In this document: piece by piece, positions 21,700 to 33,880 of the stretch | How positions within the stretch are numbered: position 1 is the stretch's first letter | Layout of the letters: each line of letters starts with the position of its first letter | Assembly: GCA_963921825.1 (NCBI GenBank) | Contig: OY997589.1 | Span: 77,794,523 to 77,858,522 of the forward strand | Source: Erodium maritimum | Lineage: Eukaryota; Streptophyta; Magnoliopsida; Geraniales; Geraniaceae | Direction of reading: 5' to 3' | DNA length: 64,000 nucleotides | Notes under the pieces: model-generated | Seen by the model: the letters and a program-made list of their open reading frames with translations, nothing else | Databases searched by the model: none | Told to the model about the DNA's origin: nothing | Position numbers and translations under genes: made by a program

Positions 21700-24387
21700 T
21701 GTCACGCCCCAAATCCGGTTCTAGCCCGGACCCGAGGATGACTAGTAATAAATGATTAAAAGATGATAATTCAACAGCTAGTTCCTGAAAATCTCCAATA
21801 ATGAAAACAAATCCGCAAAACTTAGTTCAAAACACAAATAACCCTCCAGGGGTGTAATAATAATCCTCCACAAGGTTTGTTCAAAACGTAAAAGTGAAAA
21901 GTACGAAGTCTCTATAATGAACCCACACCGAGAAGCTCCCGAGCTTCTACTCCTCAATCAAGCCTGTAAACACAACAGTAAATTCATAGGGGTGAGCTTG
22001 CGCTCAGTAGGGAAAACGCATAACAAAGTGGACCTTAAACTCAATAATTTCATCGGTAAAGTCAACATAAAATTCTTAACAATCACAGGCAATAGATAAA
22101 CCGCACAATGCCGTGGCACATGGAATCGCCACCCTCCGATCCACATCTGATGTGTCCTCTTGGATTTTCCCTCCAATCCAGAGGAGACGCATATCATTGA
22201 GACTATCGGAAACACCCTTCAGGGCACATATCGTCGGAAGTCTCAGAAACGTCTCCCAGGGATTTTAGGTCCTCGGGAACCAAGGCACTACTCCCATAGG
22301 AAGCGTACACTTGGCCAATTCGATAATAAACAGTTCATAATTGAATAACGCACTCAAACCGAAACACGTAACAATCCAAACCCAACCACCACCAACTCAT
22401 TGTCACCCAAGGCTCACACATCACCAATTCACCACAACACACTTCACACGAGTCACATAACCACAGTACACCAATCACATAACCACAACTTACCATTCAC
22501 TTACCAGTCTCAAACCAACGAGGCATCGATCACCTGATTGCACCGCTCGGTACAATCAGTCATACTAGATGCTCCAAGCAACCATTTAAGTAACACAAGT
22601 AATCATCCGAATACACTCAACGATCAAGTGCGAGTTTAAACAACCAATCATAAAAGCCTTCAAACGAGCATTCAAACATGCAATTCCACTAGTTCCATTA
22701 GACTCTTTAGCCTATCCACTAAGCAACCAACAACCAAGCATGTGATCCTAACACGCAACTAATCCGAGGGCTTTGCCAAGGCTCCTCTACCAGACAATCA
22801 ATTCCCAAGTATTGAAAGCGAATTACACTAGTGATTGGCATCCTAATCGTTCACAACTAGACACTTCCGGTTATTAGTAATTGAAAGGAAATTATGCTAG
22901 TTATTCGCATCCTATAGGCATTTCTAGGACCTTTCCCATTTTATTAGCCTAACATGCATACTAAGCATCATAAACGAGGGGTTAAGGCTTTCCCTACCTC
23001 GAGATCTTCCTCTCAACACTCTGATGATAGGCCCGGTGGTCACCTCTCCGTTCTTCACTCGGGTCCCGGCGTGATAAGTGCTCCTCGAACTCGTGTCCTC
23101 GTTCTTCCTCCTTTCCTAGCTTGGTTCCAAGGTTTTGAACCACCAAAAGACCACAAATTAGTTTCCCCAACCAAGTGTTCTTCTCCTCAAAACACACAAC
23201 AATGTTCAGAAATGGATCAAGGTTTGAAGAGGAAATGTGGGAATCAAATTGAGCTGAAAGGAAGGGTTTTGGGCTCTGGGGATCTGATCTGGAATGCCAT
23301 ATGGACCGTGTGGCTAGCCGTGCCGGAACATGGCACGGACCCTGTCACAGGCCGGCCCGGAATCCAGCGCGGAACGCGTCACAGACCGGCCCGGAGAGCG
23401 ACACGGACCGTATCAGGTCCCGTGCCGGACTCCCGCCCGTTCCGTGCCGGGTGTCGTGCCGGTACCAGGCACGTTCCGTGCGGCATGCCATGCCGGTACC
23501 TGGCCCGGTCCGGGTCAGATTCCGTATCAGACCTGACCAGTTCCTTCCCCTTTCTTCCCCAACTCGAATTTCACGAAAATCCCAACACAAACTCCATTTC
23601 TAAACTCTCCAAGCTCCAAAATAATCAACCAAAGATGCCCAGCAACTACACCCTCAATGGGTTCATCAAACTTCAACCAAAACTCAAACCAACAACCTAC
23701 TTCACTACTTCTTCTCCAAGCAAGCAATCAAATGAGCAAGTTCTTCAACTTTTAAGCCAAAACCCACAAAACCCAAAGATTGGAAGTGGAAGAAATGGAG
23801 AGTTGAGAGCATCATTACCTCTAGCTAGTTGAGATGGAGAAGGTGAAGTGAAAATGAAGGCAAAAGGACCAAGAACAAGCTCCAAAATCCAAGCTTTCTT
23901 CTCTATCTTCTTCCTCAAGAAAGTGAGCTCCTCCTCTCCTCTCTACTAGTGATTTTCGGCTGCAACAAGAGTAAATGGGCTGAAATGTTGCTCTCTTTCC
24001 TTTAAATGACCTAAAATGTCAATTTACTCAAAGGCCCTTAAGGTCTTATCCCTTTAAAGGTAACTTAGGAGGGTATGAGGGTCATTTTAATCCTCTACTC
24101 TCATCCTCCAAGCCAAGCATGACAAGTGTCATGTGAGGTCACTCCTATTTAATAATTTTCCAGCTTCCCAAAATTTATCGACAAATGACCGATAAAAAGC
24201 CCGAGTTTGACCGATAGTTGACTTTAACAATATTACAGTCAAACTGAAGGAAACAACCCAACTAAGCTAACCGTGCTAATGGCTAAGCTTTGTGGTTTCC
24301 GAGTCGTCGGTTGACTTTTCCGGCCGAAAGTCAAACTTAGCTAGGATTCACCGGTTCTACCGGGATCGACCGGGGGCGGGTCTTACA
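21700..24387 (-). mobile_element. Tekay-family solo LTR nested inside the 5' LTR, TSD catac
   Basis: It begins TGTCACGCCCC and ends GGGCGGGTCTTACA. The 5-bp repeat catac is at 21695-21699 and 24388-24392, and the host LTR continues after it as CATACCGTGCC, as in the 3' LTR. At 2688 bp with no internal region it is a solo LTR. It differs from its host by many substitutions and small gaps, and its hairpin at 21994-22005 keeps the intact stem gagcttgcgctc. The CACGGACC/GTGCCG-rich stretch is at 23290-23520. Confidence 0.92.
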
Positions 24388-25263
24388 CATACCGTGCCGG
24401 CACCTAGCCCGGTCCGGGTCAGCTTCCGTATCAGACCTGACCAGCTCCTTCCCCTTTCTTCCCCAACTCGAATTTCACGAAAATCACAACACAAACTCCA
24501 TTTCTAAGCTCTCTTAGCTCCAAAATGTTCAACGAAAAACACAATCCAACAACCTACTTCACTACTTCTCCAAGCAACAATCAAATAAGCAAGTTCTTCA
24601 ACTTTTAAGACAAGACCCACAAAACCCAAAGATTGGAAGTGGAAGAAATGGAGAGTTGAGAGTATCCTTACCTCTAGGTAGTTGAGATGGAGAAGATGAA
24701 GTGAAAATGAAGGCAAAAGGACTAAGAACAAGCTCAAAAATCCAAGCTTTCTTCTCTATCTTCTTCCTCAAGAAATGAGCTCCTCCCCTCCTCTCTCCTT
24801 GTGATTTTCGGCTGCAACAAGAGGAAATAGGCTGAATTGTTGCTCCCTTTCCTTTAAATGACCTAAAATGTCAATTTACTCAAAAGCCCTTAAGGTCTTA
24901 TCCCTTTAAAGGTAACTTAGGAGGGCATGAGAGTCATTTGAATCCCCCACTTTCATCCTCCAAGCCAAGCATGACAAGTGTCATGTGTGGTCACTCCTAC
25001 TTAATAAATTTCCAGCTTTCCAAGATTTATCGAAGAAACAACCGATAGTAAGCCCAAGTTTGACCGACGGTTGACTTTAACAATATTACAGTCAAACTGA
25101 AGGAAACCACCCAACAAAGCTAACCGTGATAATGGCTAAGCTTTTTGGGCCCCGGAAAGGTCCCAAATGACTTTCCGAGTCATCGGTTGACTTTTCCGGC
25201 CGAAAGTCAAACTTAGCTAGGATTCACCGGTTCTACCGGGATCGACCGGGGGCGGGTCTTACA
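24388..25263 (-). repeat. 5' LTR of the Tekay element, outer part
   Basis: It continues the 5' LTR after the nested solo LTR, from CATACCGTGCCGG to the terminal GGCGGGTCTTACA. Compared with 12760-13676 it lacks about 49 bp after TCCAAAATGTTCAAC at 24523-24537. Otherwise it is nearly identical. Confidence 0.92.
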
Positions 25264-26050
25264 ATCCATATCATGCTCAATCGTCTCAAAAGGATCCTCT
25301 TATGGTTATGAAATAGGTGCTAGTGGGAGGATATGTGTGTTCGACCCATCCTTGCATGTACCGAAGAAACGGGTGGTGTATCCCATTGTCGGGGAAGGTT
25401 CCTAGGAACTTATGGGCGTCTTGGGAACGATTTTATGCCGGAAGACTTTTCATAGAGGTGAAGTGGTACTGGTGATATCGGTCTTGCCCTAATGGCCTAC
25501 CGAGGATCCCGAGGTCTTGCCTTTATTGCCTCTTCTCTATTCTGTCATGGGGGGAATACGACCCATCTTCCTCTGTATCGATCTGACGACGTTTCGATCA
25601 TTATCGAGGCTCGGATCACAGGAGATGGTTTTCATGGTAAAGTTGCACTTCTTGGGTGATCCAATGTGGGTGGGATCTTCATCTTCCTCCTCCGTGTCAA
25701 TCTTTTGGCGGCGTGGCTGGATTCGAGGGATTGAGCGGGGATAGTAATCCCCAGGCCGGGTGCATGCACGCCATCTCATGGGGTAGGCGGCGATGAGCAG
25801 CATTAGGGGGAGCAGCTTCCTCCTAGGGGGATGATCCATGGCCCCCAATATGTTGATCGAGATATCGCCGATCGATAGATCGGTTGGCTGGAGTTGGTGG
25901 GTGGTGTTGTCGGCTCGTTGAACGAGCAATCATAGTGAGTAACGACAACAGAGAGAATGGCTGGAGCAGTGGAGGAGAGCGGAAATGAAGTTTTTGGGGG
26001 AAGAGAGATTTAAAACCGGGGAGAGAAACTCTGTGTTTCGTAAGGCTGTT
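25264..26050 (-). mobile_element. LINE-like retroposon, 5' part (right of the Tekay element)
   Basis: On the reverse strand from about 26050 the sequence begins with a CT-rich leader, then reading frames starting MIARSTSRQ or MDHPPRRKLLP that are open for up to 130 codons but match no family I know. The near-matching duplication atccc/atcca joins it to 10205-10965, giving an element of about 1.55 kb. No reverse transcriptase is present. Confidence 0.45.
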
Positions 26051-26462
26051 TTTTTTTTGTCTCAAAAGTATTACACTATTAATGGTTTAATAATTATCTT
26101 TGTAATTTCAAAATGTTTGAGGTTATGCTCCTACCTATTATCTGGATATATCCAGATGTATAGTTTAATGAGACTATTAGGAAATACTTATTCATGGCTG
26201 GAGCCTGGAGCAAGCTTTTCTATTCAGGTTCGTGCTTTCTTTTGGTTATATAATTTATCCGGGGGCGAATGAGCTTCAAGAAAGGAAAGATTAGTCATAG
26301 TATGCAGACAATCAGTCCAAAATGATTGCATTTTCAAAAGTATAACAAAAATAAACCTTCATTCCATGCATTATTATGAACAAAAGGTGGTATAAGAAAA
26401 TGAAAGACAAGCATTGAGGACCTTACAAATCTTAGATTCATTATTTTCAAGACCAAACCTAA
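26051..26462. other. AT-rich flank and 3' region of the DUF674 gene
   Basis: No coding or repeat structure is recognised. Because the gene reads leftward and stops at 26463, its 3' UTR and polyadenylation site should lie in the right part of this stretch. Confidence 0.4.
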
Positions 26463-28713
26463 CTATTTCTCTTGCTTTGGTTCTATGACGATGAGGTTGT
26501 TGTGGAAGAGACCGTTTGACAACGCGGATGTGGAAGTAAGAGAAGCTCTTACAATGTCCAAGCCCTGCATATAAAGTCAACATTGTCACTCTAACTCTCA
26601 AAATGGAAATAAGAACATCAATACTGGTCGAATTGAGCGGACGAGTCAGACGAATTGGAAATTGATTCGGGCGAATTGTAACAGCAAAGTGATTCGCACG
26701 AAGGCTTCATCGCTCGCCCAACCTTGACCTAAACCCAACGGCTACTTTCGCCCAAACACTCAAAAGTTATCATGTGTCATTTTTACTGTGAGACTGTTTC
26801 AGTTAACCAATTTTTTTTCAGTTTCTCTTAGAAAAAATAGGGGAAACCATGGGTCCTAACCAATTTTGAGTTTTGTTTTAGCGATCCCAACCGAACTTGG
26901 GAAGTGCAAAAAAAGGTCAACCCGATTACGATCGCCAAAACAAACCTCAAAAAGAGTTAGGACCCATGGTTTACCATAGAAAAAAAAATTCAATATTGAT
27001 TGGGCTAATTCTGTTAGAGATAACAGGATTAGCCCATTGGCGCGATTAGCCCGAATGAATCGGTCGCTTTCGTTAAGCCACGTTGGAGGCCATTAGTTGG
27101 ATGAATCCAGACGAATAGCCATAGCAAGCAACCACAAGGTGGGCGAATTGAGGGGACGATGAATCCTTCACCTCAAAGGTATGCGATTCATCAAAAACCG
27201 CTATAAACCATCTTTTTCGTCGATTTGACCATTGATTTTTCTTCGAATTCGTCCTGCATTGGAGGAGGCCTTAGAGTGAGTTGATAATTACCTCTTCCAT
27301 GCCAAGGCTAAGTGTCATCTCCTCTAAACCTGAAACTGATAGTTTGTTTCTGTCCATAAGAGAGATAGAATCTGCAGCAGAAAGAGCAGTGACCACCAAA
27401 TTGTCAGAGATAAAAAAAGATGTCTCTTCCTTCAGAAACCCTCCCAAACTCGAAACTCCTTCCACTTCACAACACACCGGCATTTCTCTCAAGGCTCCTC
27501 CTATCAGACAATTGACATGAGTTGACTCCAGAGAAAATAGATGATTCTTGCAGATGAAAGGTGGAGGAAGCTTTGGCCTCAGAAGAACATTCTTCTGATC
27601 TTCAGAAACGAAGTATTTAGAGTCCAAAGACCGGACACTCTTGTACAAACCATCTATGCTGCCAAGACAGGACAGGCCTTCCATGATGTGCAACACTTCT
27701 CCTAAGGGAAGGATGAGGAGGCTGAACAAGAACTCAACGAAATCAGCACCCGCTTCAGCAATGAGAAGCTCTTTGTTTGACTTTCTGAGCACGACCTTAA
27801 CGTTCATCTTCCTAGCTTCTTCAGAACGCTGTATAGATGGTTTCTTGGGCACATATCTGTGATACAACTTTTTCTTGGGAACGAATACATCTGTTAAAGG
27901 TGTTGTGGAGAGCAAGGACCACTTCAGAAGCTCTAAAACCTGAACACATTGAAATAGAGTGAGTATCTACAATATCATCAAACAATGACATTTGGTTCTT
28001 ACTTCTTGACCAGAACAAGTGAAGGACATAAACATTACCTCATTCAAACCAACTTTCACAGTCCTTTCCTCGATCACACTCATGTCAGTGATGCCAAAGC
28101 TGTTGAGAAGACCTATGACTGTCCCTGGAACTACAGGTTTTACTCCAAGATCATCGGTGATGATAAACTTCACAGCTTTACTGACAAAAACATCCCCTTT
28201 CGAGCTAGAATCTAAAGGCAACACTTTACTCAAGGACCTCGAACAACTTCGGTTAGGACACTTTGTATTCTTGTAAATACTCATGAATTCGGAACAATTC
28301 ATCGACTTATAATTGTGGCACACGTAGTACTTAGCCTTTGTATCGTCTATGTTAACTTTGAGCTGACTGCAATGATACTCTGAGGAACTTCTCGGGTGCA
28401 GAAGAATGTCCTTCAATTCCTTGGAGTAGAAATGTTCACTGCCAAGACTCATCACACTTTGGAAGAGAGAATTGATGCATCCTACATTTGCTGGCTTTGA
28501 GTGTGTCTTCTCGATGAGCCTCACAATAGTTCCTAAAGGCCGTGTCAAGAAACTGAACAGAACGGCGACAAAATCACCGTCTGCCTCAGCAAAACGAACC
28601 CTTTCTTTCTCCTTATCAACAAAGATCTTCACATACAAACAAGGTTTTTTAAATTTAGATGCAAAGCCCACCTTGAACTTGCTCCTCCTAGTCCTCCGGC
28701 CAAAACACCCCAT
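26463..28713 (-). CDS. DUF674 family protein, three exons, about 474 residues
   Basis: Exon 1 is 28713-28039, exon 2 is 27939-27292 and exon 3 is 26564-26463. Introns begin GT and end AG: GAG|GTAATG with CAG|GTTTTAG, and GAAGAG|GTAATT with GCAG|GGCTTGG. All junctions are phase 0. The protein has two DUF674 half-repeats. The first has VRFAEADGDFVAVLFSFLTRPLGTIVRLIE and a cysteine-bearing segment (YYVC, then NTKCPNRSC). The second has LLIAEAGADFVEFLFSLLILPLGEV. They are joined by VLELLKWSLLSTTPLTDVF, and exon 3 gives the matching end LDIVRASLTSTSALSNGL. Length and order fit the plant family (PF05056), whose function is unknown. The start MGCF has Gly2 and Cys3, a possible lipidation signal. No frameshift is seen, so the gene may be active. 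If exon 3 is skipped, exon 2 reads on to a TAA at 27271. Confidence 0.85.
26838..26976. mobile_element. Small foldback MITE in intron 2 of the DUF674 gene
   Basis: Inverted ends share AAACCATGGGTCCTAAC, with the inverted match continuing into TTTTGTTTT-GCGATC. The A-rich 9-mer tagaaaaaa flanks it on both sides (26829-26837 and 26977-26985), a plausible but low-complexity TSD. It encodes nothing. Confidence 0.6.
27001..27036. repeat. 16-bp inverted repeat with a 4-nt loop in intron 2
   Basis: TGGGCTAATTCTGTTA, then GAGA, then its inverted partner with one mismatch. It may be the core of a further foldback element covering the rest of the intron; clear outer ends were not found. Confidence 0.6.
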
Positions 28714-28784
28714 CTCCGGTCAAAGGTTGTCCTCAAGTCCTCCACAGCCAAAAGAAAAATTAATTAGATTACATTATATTCAAG

Positions 28785-29450
28785 AGATAATGGCAAAAAT
28801 ATACATTGTACTTTAGATTGATTGCATGTTGCTCTTTAGTTTGATTGTAGGTTGTTACTGTCATTTCATTTTATAACAGATTGTTATTTTGTACCTATTT
28901 TGTTGGACCGCCCGTATATGAGTTATCTTCTCAAAAGTCTACATTTTTGTATTATAATTGTCAAAAACTACCCTAAAGTTTCGTCCACAAACAAGTTGAT
29001 GCATAAAGCTTCGTCCACGCTGTGTGGCTACCCTGAAATTTTGTCCACGACTTTTTTAGTTTTGACGTAATAGAGATGTTCAGAATGATGGTCTGGGCGG
29101 TTCTTTCCAGATCGAATAGAAGCGTGGACAAAACTTCAGTGCACCCACAAAGCGTAGACAAAACAAAAGCGTGGGCAAAACTTCAATGCACCCACAAAAG
29201 CGTGGACAAAACTTTGTGCATCAACTGTTTGTGGACGAAAATTCAGGGTAGTTTTTGACAATTATCGCTTGTACTTTTGTTAACTCACACCACAAGAGAA
29301 ATGAGGCTGATTTCGTCTTTGGAAATTTATGCAAGTCACATGTTGGAAATTTAACAGGTGTCGGTGCAACTAAAAAAATACAGGATCAATAGTAACAACC
29401 TGCAATCGAATTAAAGTACACGAAATATTTTCGCCATTTTGAAAGTACAG
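28785..29450. mobile_element. MITE-like inverted-repeat element upstream of the DUF674 gene
   Basis: The left arm (about 28789-28862) and right arm (about 29370-29450) are inverted copies, sharing AATGGCRAAAATAT, GTACTTTA and GATTGCA/GGTTGTTACT blocks. The ends and TSD are not sharply defined. A second palindromic element sits inside. It begins within 75 bp of the DUF674 start codon, so it lies in the promoter or 5' UTR. Confidence 0.6.
28952..29265. mobile_element. Palindromic MITE nested in the upstream element
   Basis: The ends are ATAATTGTCAAAAACTACCC and its inverse, followed by matching TTTCGTCCACAAAC and GTTGATGCA blocks. Short GTGGACAAAACTT motifs repeat within. The size is about 314 bp. 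The TSD is unclear. Confidence 0.7.
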
Positions 29451-29826
29451 AGTCTTGAGTTTGGATTTTGAGTTTCTGAAATCAAGTGGGCCATTTTTAA
29501 ATGTAATTTTCTGTGTTTTCATCATATGAGCAACCAACACATAGATTTGTTGAGTAAAATGCATTAGGACCTAATCAAATGTACTTGAATTTATTCAGAT
29601 TATTAGATACTTACTGGTTTTGAAGAAGCTTGTGCACTGATGAGGATCAATAGCTACAACTTAATCCGAGAAAGTCTACCATTTGATTAAATCTCTGAAA
29701 CTGAGAAGCAACAAAACCATGAATTGTTAGGTTTTGTTCTGATCTGAGCAACAACAAACCAGAGATTCAAAACAAAGAACAAGTATCATTCATTGGTTAC
29801 AAATTTGGTTTCAGGAGGAAGATTAC

Positions 29827-29907
29827 CTGGAGAGACCCATCAGCCGAGATGAGAAGCGGAGCTTTGAAGTTCTTGTTTGGATGGCGAGAAAAATGAAGAG
29901 TACGCAT
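29827..29907 (-). other. Possible small exon (27 codons) with a good donor
   Basis: The ATG at 29907 opens 27 codons (MRTLHFSRHPNKNFKAPLLI and seven more) ending CTCCAG|GTAATC. A possible second exon follows after an acceptor ending TTCTCAG near 29710 and meets a stop after 17 codons; GTAAGT follows near 29617. It could be a 5' UTR exon of the DUF674 transcript or a separate micro-protein gene. No homology is recognised, and the call rests on splice signals alone. Confidence 0.25.
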
Positions 29908-30019
29908 TTTCAAGAGGAAGCTAAATCTAAATCTGTCCTGATATTTCGGTATGCTTAGCGTTGGAGGGTCTGACTCCTAACGTTTCGGTCTTAACTGTTG
30001 CAGATATTCATTTTATTTT

Positions 30020-30950
30020 TGAATAATAGACATAGTTTTATTAATTTGAATGCAGAAAGATCATAACGATTGTACAGAAGAGGAATGAAGTAACAAGGAC
30101 AAGATATTGTTTCGTTGACAAGAAAAACACTGCCCGGTAATCCATAGGATGAAGGTAGGGGATGGTTCCCTATTCAAACGGTGAGTAGTACGATGTTTTC
30201 AAACTGTTTTTCTCATCTCTACTTGAGCTAACATGTTATGTCTGAACAATTATCTAAAGAGTAAACCATGGAAAGGAGGAGACTGATGAATAGGTGGGGC
30301 TTGTTCGATGGAGGCCGGGGGTGTGGCTCCTCATTGACACCCCATGACGCCCTAGAGCTTTCATGATGACCAGCGAGATTGCTTTGCAGACCTTTCTGTT
30401 GCTCCGGTTGAGCCATAAATCCTTCCTGGATCATTATGTACTTTATTCTCTATGTGGATCTGGTCGTGGTCTCCCAACTCCTTCCTTTGTTTTGGGTCTA
30501 GGTTTCCTCTTTCTGTCCAAGACGTGGGTCGCGATGTTCCTCCAACCGCTCCTGGAATATAAAGTGACATAGATAGTGTCGACTCTCCTATTGCTTGGGT
30601 TCATGTCGGTTCGGCATATCCATCATGACCCGGATACGAATAATAGCAGGGTTATCCTCCGTCCTCTCCTCGTAATGTCGACTCTCGCCCTTGCCTCCTT
30701 GGTTTACTTCCACCAGCATCCCTTGGGAATGGATCGTTGTCCATGGTCCTTGGTCAAGGGGCTAAGTGTATTGTCCCCGATGGAGGTGGCCAAGTTTGAG
30801 TTGATCCATGGTCTAGGATCTAGGCTCTTCCTGTAATCCCTGCGATTGGTGTCAGCTTATAGAGATACCAATATCCCATTGCCATGCTGTCCTTCCAATG
30901 AGCCATGATGATCATCTGACATAGGGGGTGATCCCCGCTGGTAACTTTTA
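30020..30950 (-). mobile_element. LINE-like retroposon fragment
   Basis: The block near 30311-30405 matches 10516-10612 (GTGTGGCTCCTCA, then CATGATGACC). On the reverse strand the left end reads AATAAAACTATGTC, resembling the 3' end of a LINE. No intact protein is encoded. Both boundaries are approximate. Confidence 0.5.
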
Positions 30951-31752
30951 CCAAACGACATCATTAACTTGACACCTTGAGAATTAACTGTCAAAATGGA
31001 TACAACAAGCACACCGGTCTCAATTAGTATTTGGGGTTGAGTCCGAGTAATCGTACCCAATGGAGCAATTAGACAAACACTTTAATTAATTAATTTGTTA
31101 CTCAATCCACTTTTGAAAATATATTTGTTTGGTTTTGTAACACAAATGATTCAGATGAAATGTAATGCAATGTGAATATAGTTGAGAACAAGAACACAGT
31201 ATCAAAACTAATTTTAAAATCAGAGAATTGAGGCGATCTAGGATATTGACGAGGTTACAAAATTTAGAGCTTAAGGAGTCACTTGATTGGGATTTCTTTG
31301 TTTCTCTACTTTTTGATTTTTGCTATTTGCTTTTTTCCCTAATCTTCTTGGGTTAGGGTTTTACTTCTTGTACTTGGTTCTTTATTATTTCATTTGTTTC
31401 TCTCTGATAAAAAAATTACTTGGACCACCTAATTATCTCTTATCTAGGTGTAGATCAGTATAAAGCACTACGATTCATGAATTTCTCTAACTTTCGGGGT
31501 TATAATCGTATGGTTATTACACTCGTGTTAACCTAATTATATTCTAGTCAAAGTTTAAACTTGAGTTATGTAATTTCATCTTCTTTCTATTAACCTCATT
31601 TCTCAATTGTTGGTTAATATAATTCCATCGTCTATCACATGATGAAGGTCACAATTAATTACGCATGAAATTATATAAACACTAACCTAGATATAAGTTT
31701 ACAAGTGTGAAGTTGAAACCCAATAATTTACTTCAACATTTTGTTCCCCTAT
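30951..31752. other. AT-rich sequence with no recognisable feature
   Basis: No domain, TIR or LTR edge was recognised. A GGGTTAGGGTTTT string near 31357 looks telomere-like but is a single copy. Confidence 0.4.
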
Positions 31753-32123
31753 TGTTGGGTCTCGAGTTCGTGGACAAAAGAAACACAAAACTCGGCGGAA
31801 ATTAACCACGAATCACTCGAGAAGAAGCTACCAAATATTGACAAACAAGACAGAAAATTCAGCAAGAGTTTGTGCATCACCTTCTAGTTTTGATGAGAAT
31901 TGAGAAGAAAAACACCAAACTTTGAATGGCCTGAGCCCCTTGGACGCCTATGTATCCTTAACGGAATCAAAGCCAACGTAATTCTTGAATTACAAACTCA
32001 AGAACATGCAACAATGGAGATTGCTTGCTCTAGGGGTGTTCGGCCAAGGTGAGAGAGAAGATGAAGTTGTTTTTTTTTTTTTTGCAATTTTTCTCAAGCC
32101 TTGCATGTTATGAAAATGTCAAC

Positions 32124-33880
32124 TGTCACGCCCCGAATCCGGTTTTGACCTAATTCGAGACGCGACTAAAGATTTACAGTAAAACAAGAGGAATAAAGAT
32201 AAATAAAGTTCCAAAATGATATAAAACTTCCAAAAGTGAAGAGTCACAACTCAACCAGTAAAATACAAAAAAAATCCAACATAATAGGAAAAAGGGTGTA
32301 CGTCTCTAAAACTAGCTAAACTCTCAACAACTCCCAAGTTCTGAGAGTCCGGCTAGTACTGCTCCCGCTCAACACCTTAAACACCACAAAGACAGGAGGG
32401 GTGAGCTTGCGCTCAGTAGGAAAAGTAAAAGAACTCCAAACACACCGTTTAACTTCACGGTAACTTTGTAATTAGGGTAAACTAGGGAGAAGACCCAACA
32501 AGCTGTCTTTAGGCCAAAACCCTTACTAGCCCAGCCACACAATATAAATCCACTTGTAATACATACAGAAAAAACCAGAGAGAAAGGCACACAAGTAGAA
32601 CACACATAGAATCCAAAGAACAACACACATCAAAATAACGGGGAAGGGCCCGAACGAAACGCACACAGATGTCGTAAACTACGGGAGTCAACTCCACTGA
32701 TTTGTGCACAGCTGCTTATATCGCACCGGAACACACATCGTCAGTCACTTCCTCCTCACACAGATGAGGGGTAACATCCTTGACCGGAAATCCTTCAGTC
32801 CGATGTCTTCCTCCTCACACAGATGAAGGGCGCTACTCACATATGTACCGAGCTGTTCATATCTTCCTCCTCACACAGATGAAGGGCACTACTCAACGTA
32901 AGTATAGGTCCGACACACACCTCGATCAATCCCATCCCGGATTATGAGTCATCTGATCACGCCATCCTTGGCCTCGATATAGGTATCCATCCAGCTGCGC
33001 CGTCTCTTAAACACAAAACAGGGTTTCGCACACAGCACAATCATTGATGGTCTCGGTATACCAGCCAAATCATCTTAACATACACCCGGTCTATCACTCA
33101 CCCGGTCATATCACAAACAAGGGTTCACATAATCACACATGGCACACTTGCCCACATAGCACATCATGCAACAGCGATGATAATTCTATTTAGACTCTCA
33201 CACATCGGTTATAATATTATTTAGACCCTCACACAGCGAGTATAACGTTATTTAGACTCTCACGCAGCGAGTAGGACAAACATCACGCAAATCCTAGGAC
33301 CCAGACATGGCCCACCTATCAGCACAGCAATTTCCCAAAATCACAAGCAGTTCCAGCAGATACCAACCATGTTCGTTCCATGTATTACTATGACTCGTCC
33401 GATTTATCGAATAAAAGTAACAGTCTTCCCTATATGCCACTAAGACCGTTCGGGTTATTAATAACCCTAAACATGCATACTAGTTATTAGTCCATAATTA
33501 AGGCGGGGGTTCGATACTTTCCCTACCTCAAGATGGTAACACGGCGGCGTCTTCTAGATGTGGACGACCGGGCCAACACCATCTTCCAAGGCGAAGCCCC
33601 CGAAATCCAAGTCGGCGTCGAATCTACACGGATTTTGCAAGGCGGCGCTGGTTTAGACGGTGGCTGTCGCGAATCGAAACGGGAGAGAGAGAGAGAGGAA
33701 CGGGGGTTCTGGTGCTCGGGTTTGAAGTAAAAGGTGAAGAAGAGGTGGAGGAAGGTGGAGAACGGGGTGGGGAAGAGCTCAGCGACGCGATCGGAGACGA
33801 GGGGAGACGGCGATGTCGCCGTGTCTGGTACGCGAAGGGCAGAGCTCGAGAGAGAAGGAGGGGCGAAGGTGAACCGTGTG
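32124..33880 (-). repeat. Truncated 3' LTR of the deleted Tekay element
   Basis: It begins TGTCACGCCCC. The hairpin motif gagcttgcgctc is at 32403-32414. Three tandem blocks sharing CTTCCTCCTCACACAGATGA lie at about 32745-32890. The usual GTCTTACA end is missing; the LTR stops at the fusion with reverse transcriptase near 33880. Confidence 0.8.

Larger units (their letters stand above)
10966..25263 (-). mobile_element. Full-length Ty3/Gypsy chromovirus element, Tekay/Del type
   Basis: The order on the reverse strand is: 5' LTR (25263 to 19907, interrupted), primer site, leader, gag, pol, polypurine tract and 3' LTR (13676 to 10966). The total of 14.3 kb includes a 2.7-kb nested solo LTR and its duplicated catac. 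Flanks are atccc (10961-10965) and atcca (25264-25268), a TSD with one change. Lineage evidence: LTRs of 2.7 kb, gag and pol in one frame, integrase after RNase H, and a chromodomain-like C terminus ending [15 protein letters not shown]. The LTRs are very similar by eye, so insertion is fairly recent, but gag-pol is broken by one frameshift and three stop codons, so the copy is not autonomous. Confidence 0.9.

Noticed and set aside
27271-27291. Natural end of the DUF674 protein at the TAA at 27273-27271
   Set aside because: The last residues before it (VIINSL) do not fit the family, whereas splicing at 27292 to 26564 gives the family-typical end. Retained as an alternative if the intron is not removed.
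31350-31370. Telomere-like GGGTTAGGGTTTT
   Set aside because: Only about two units, not a tandem array; chance or transcript-like sequence.
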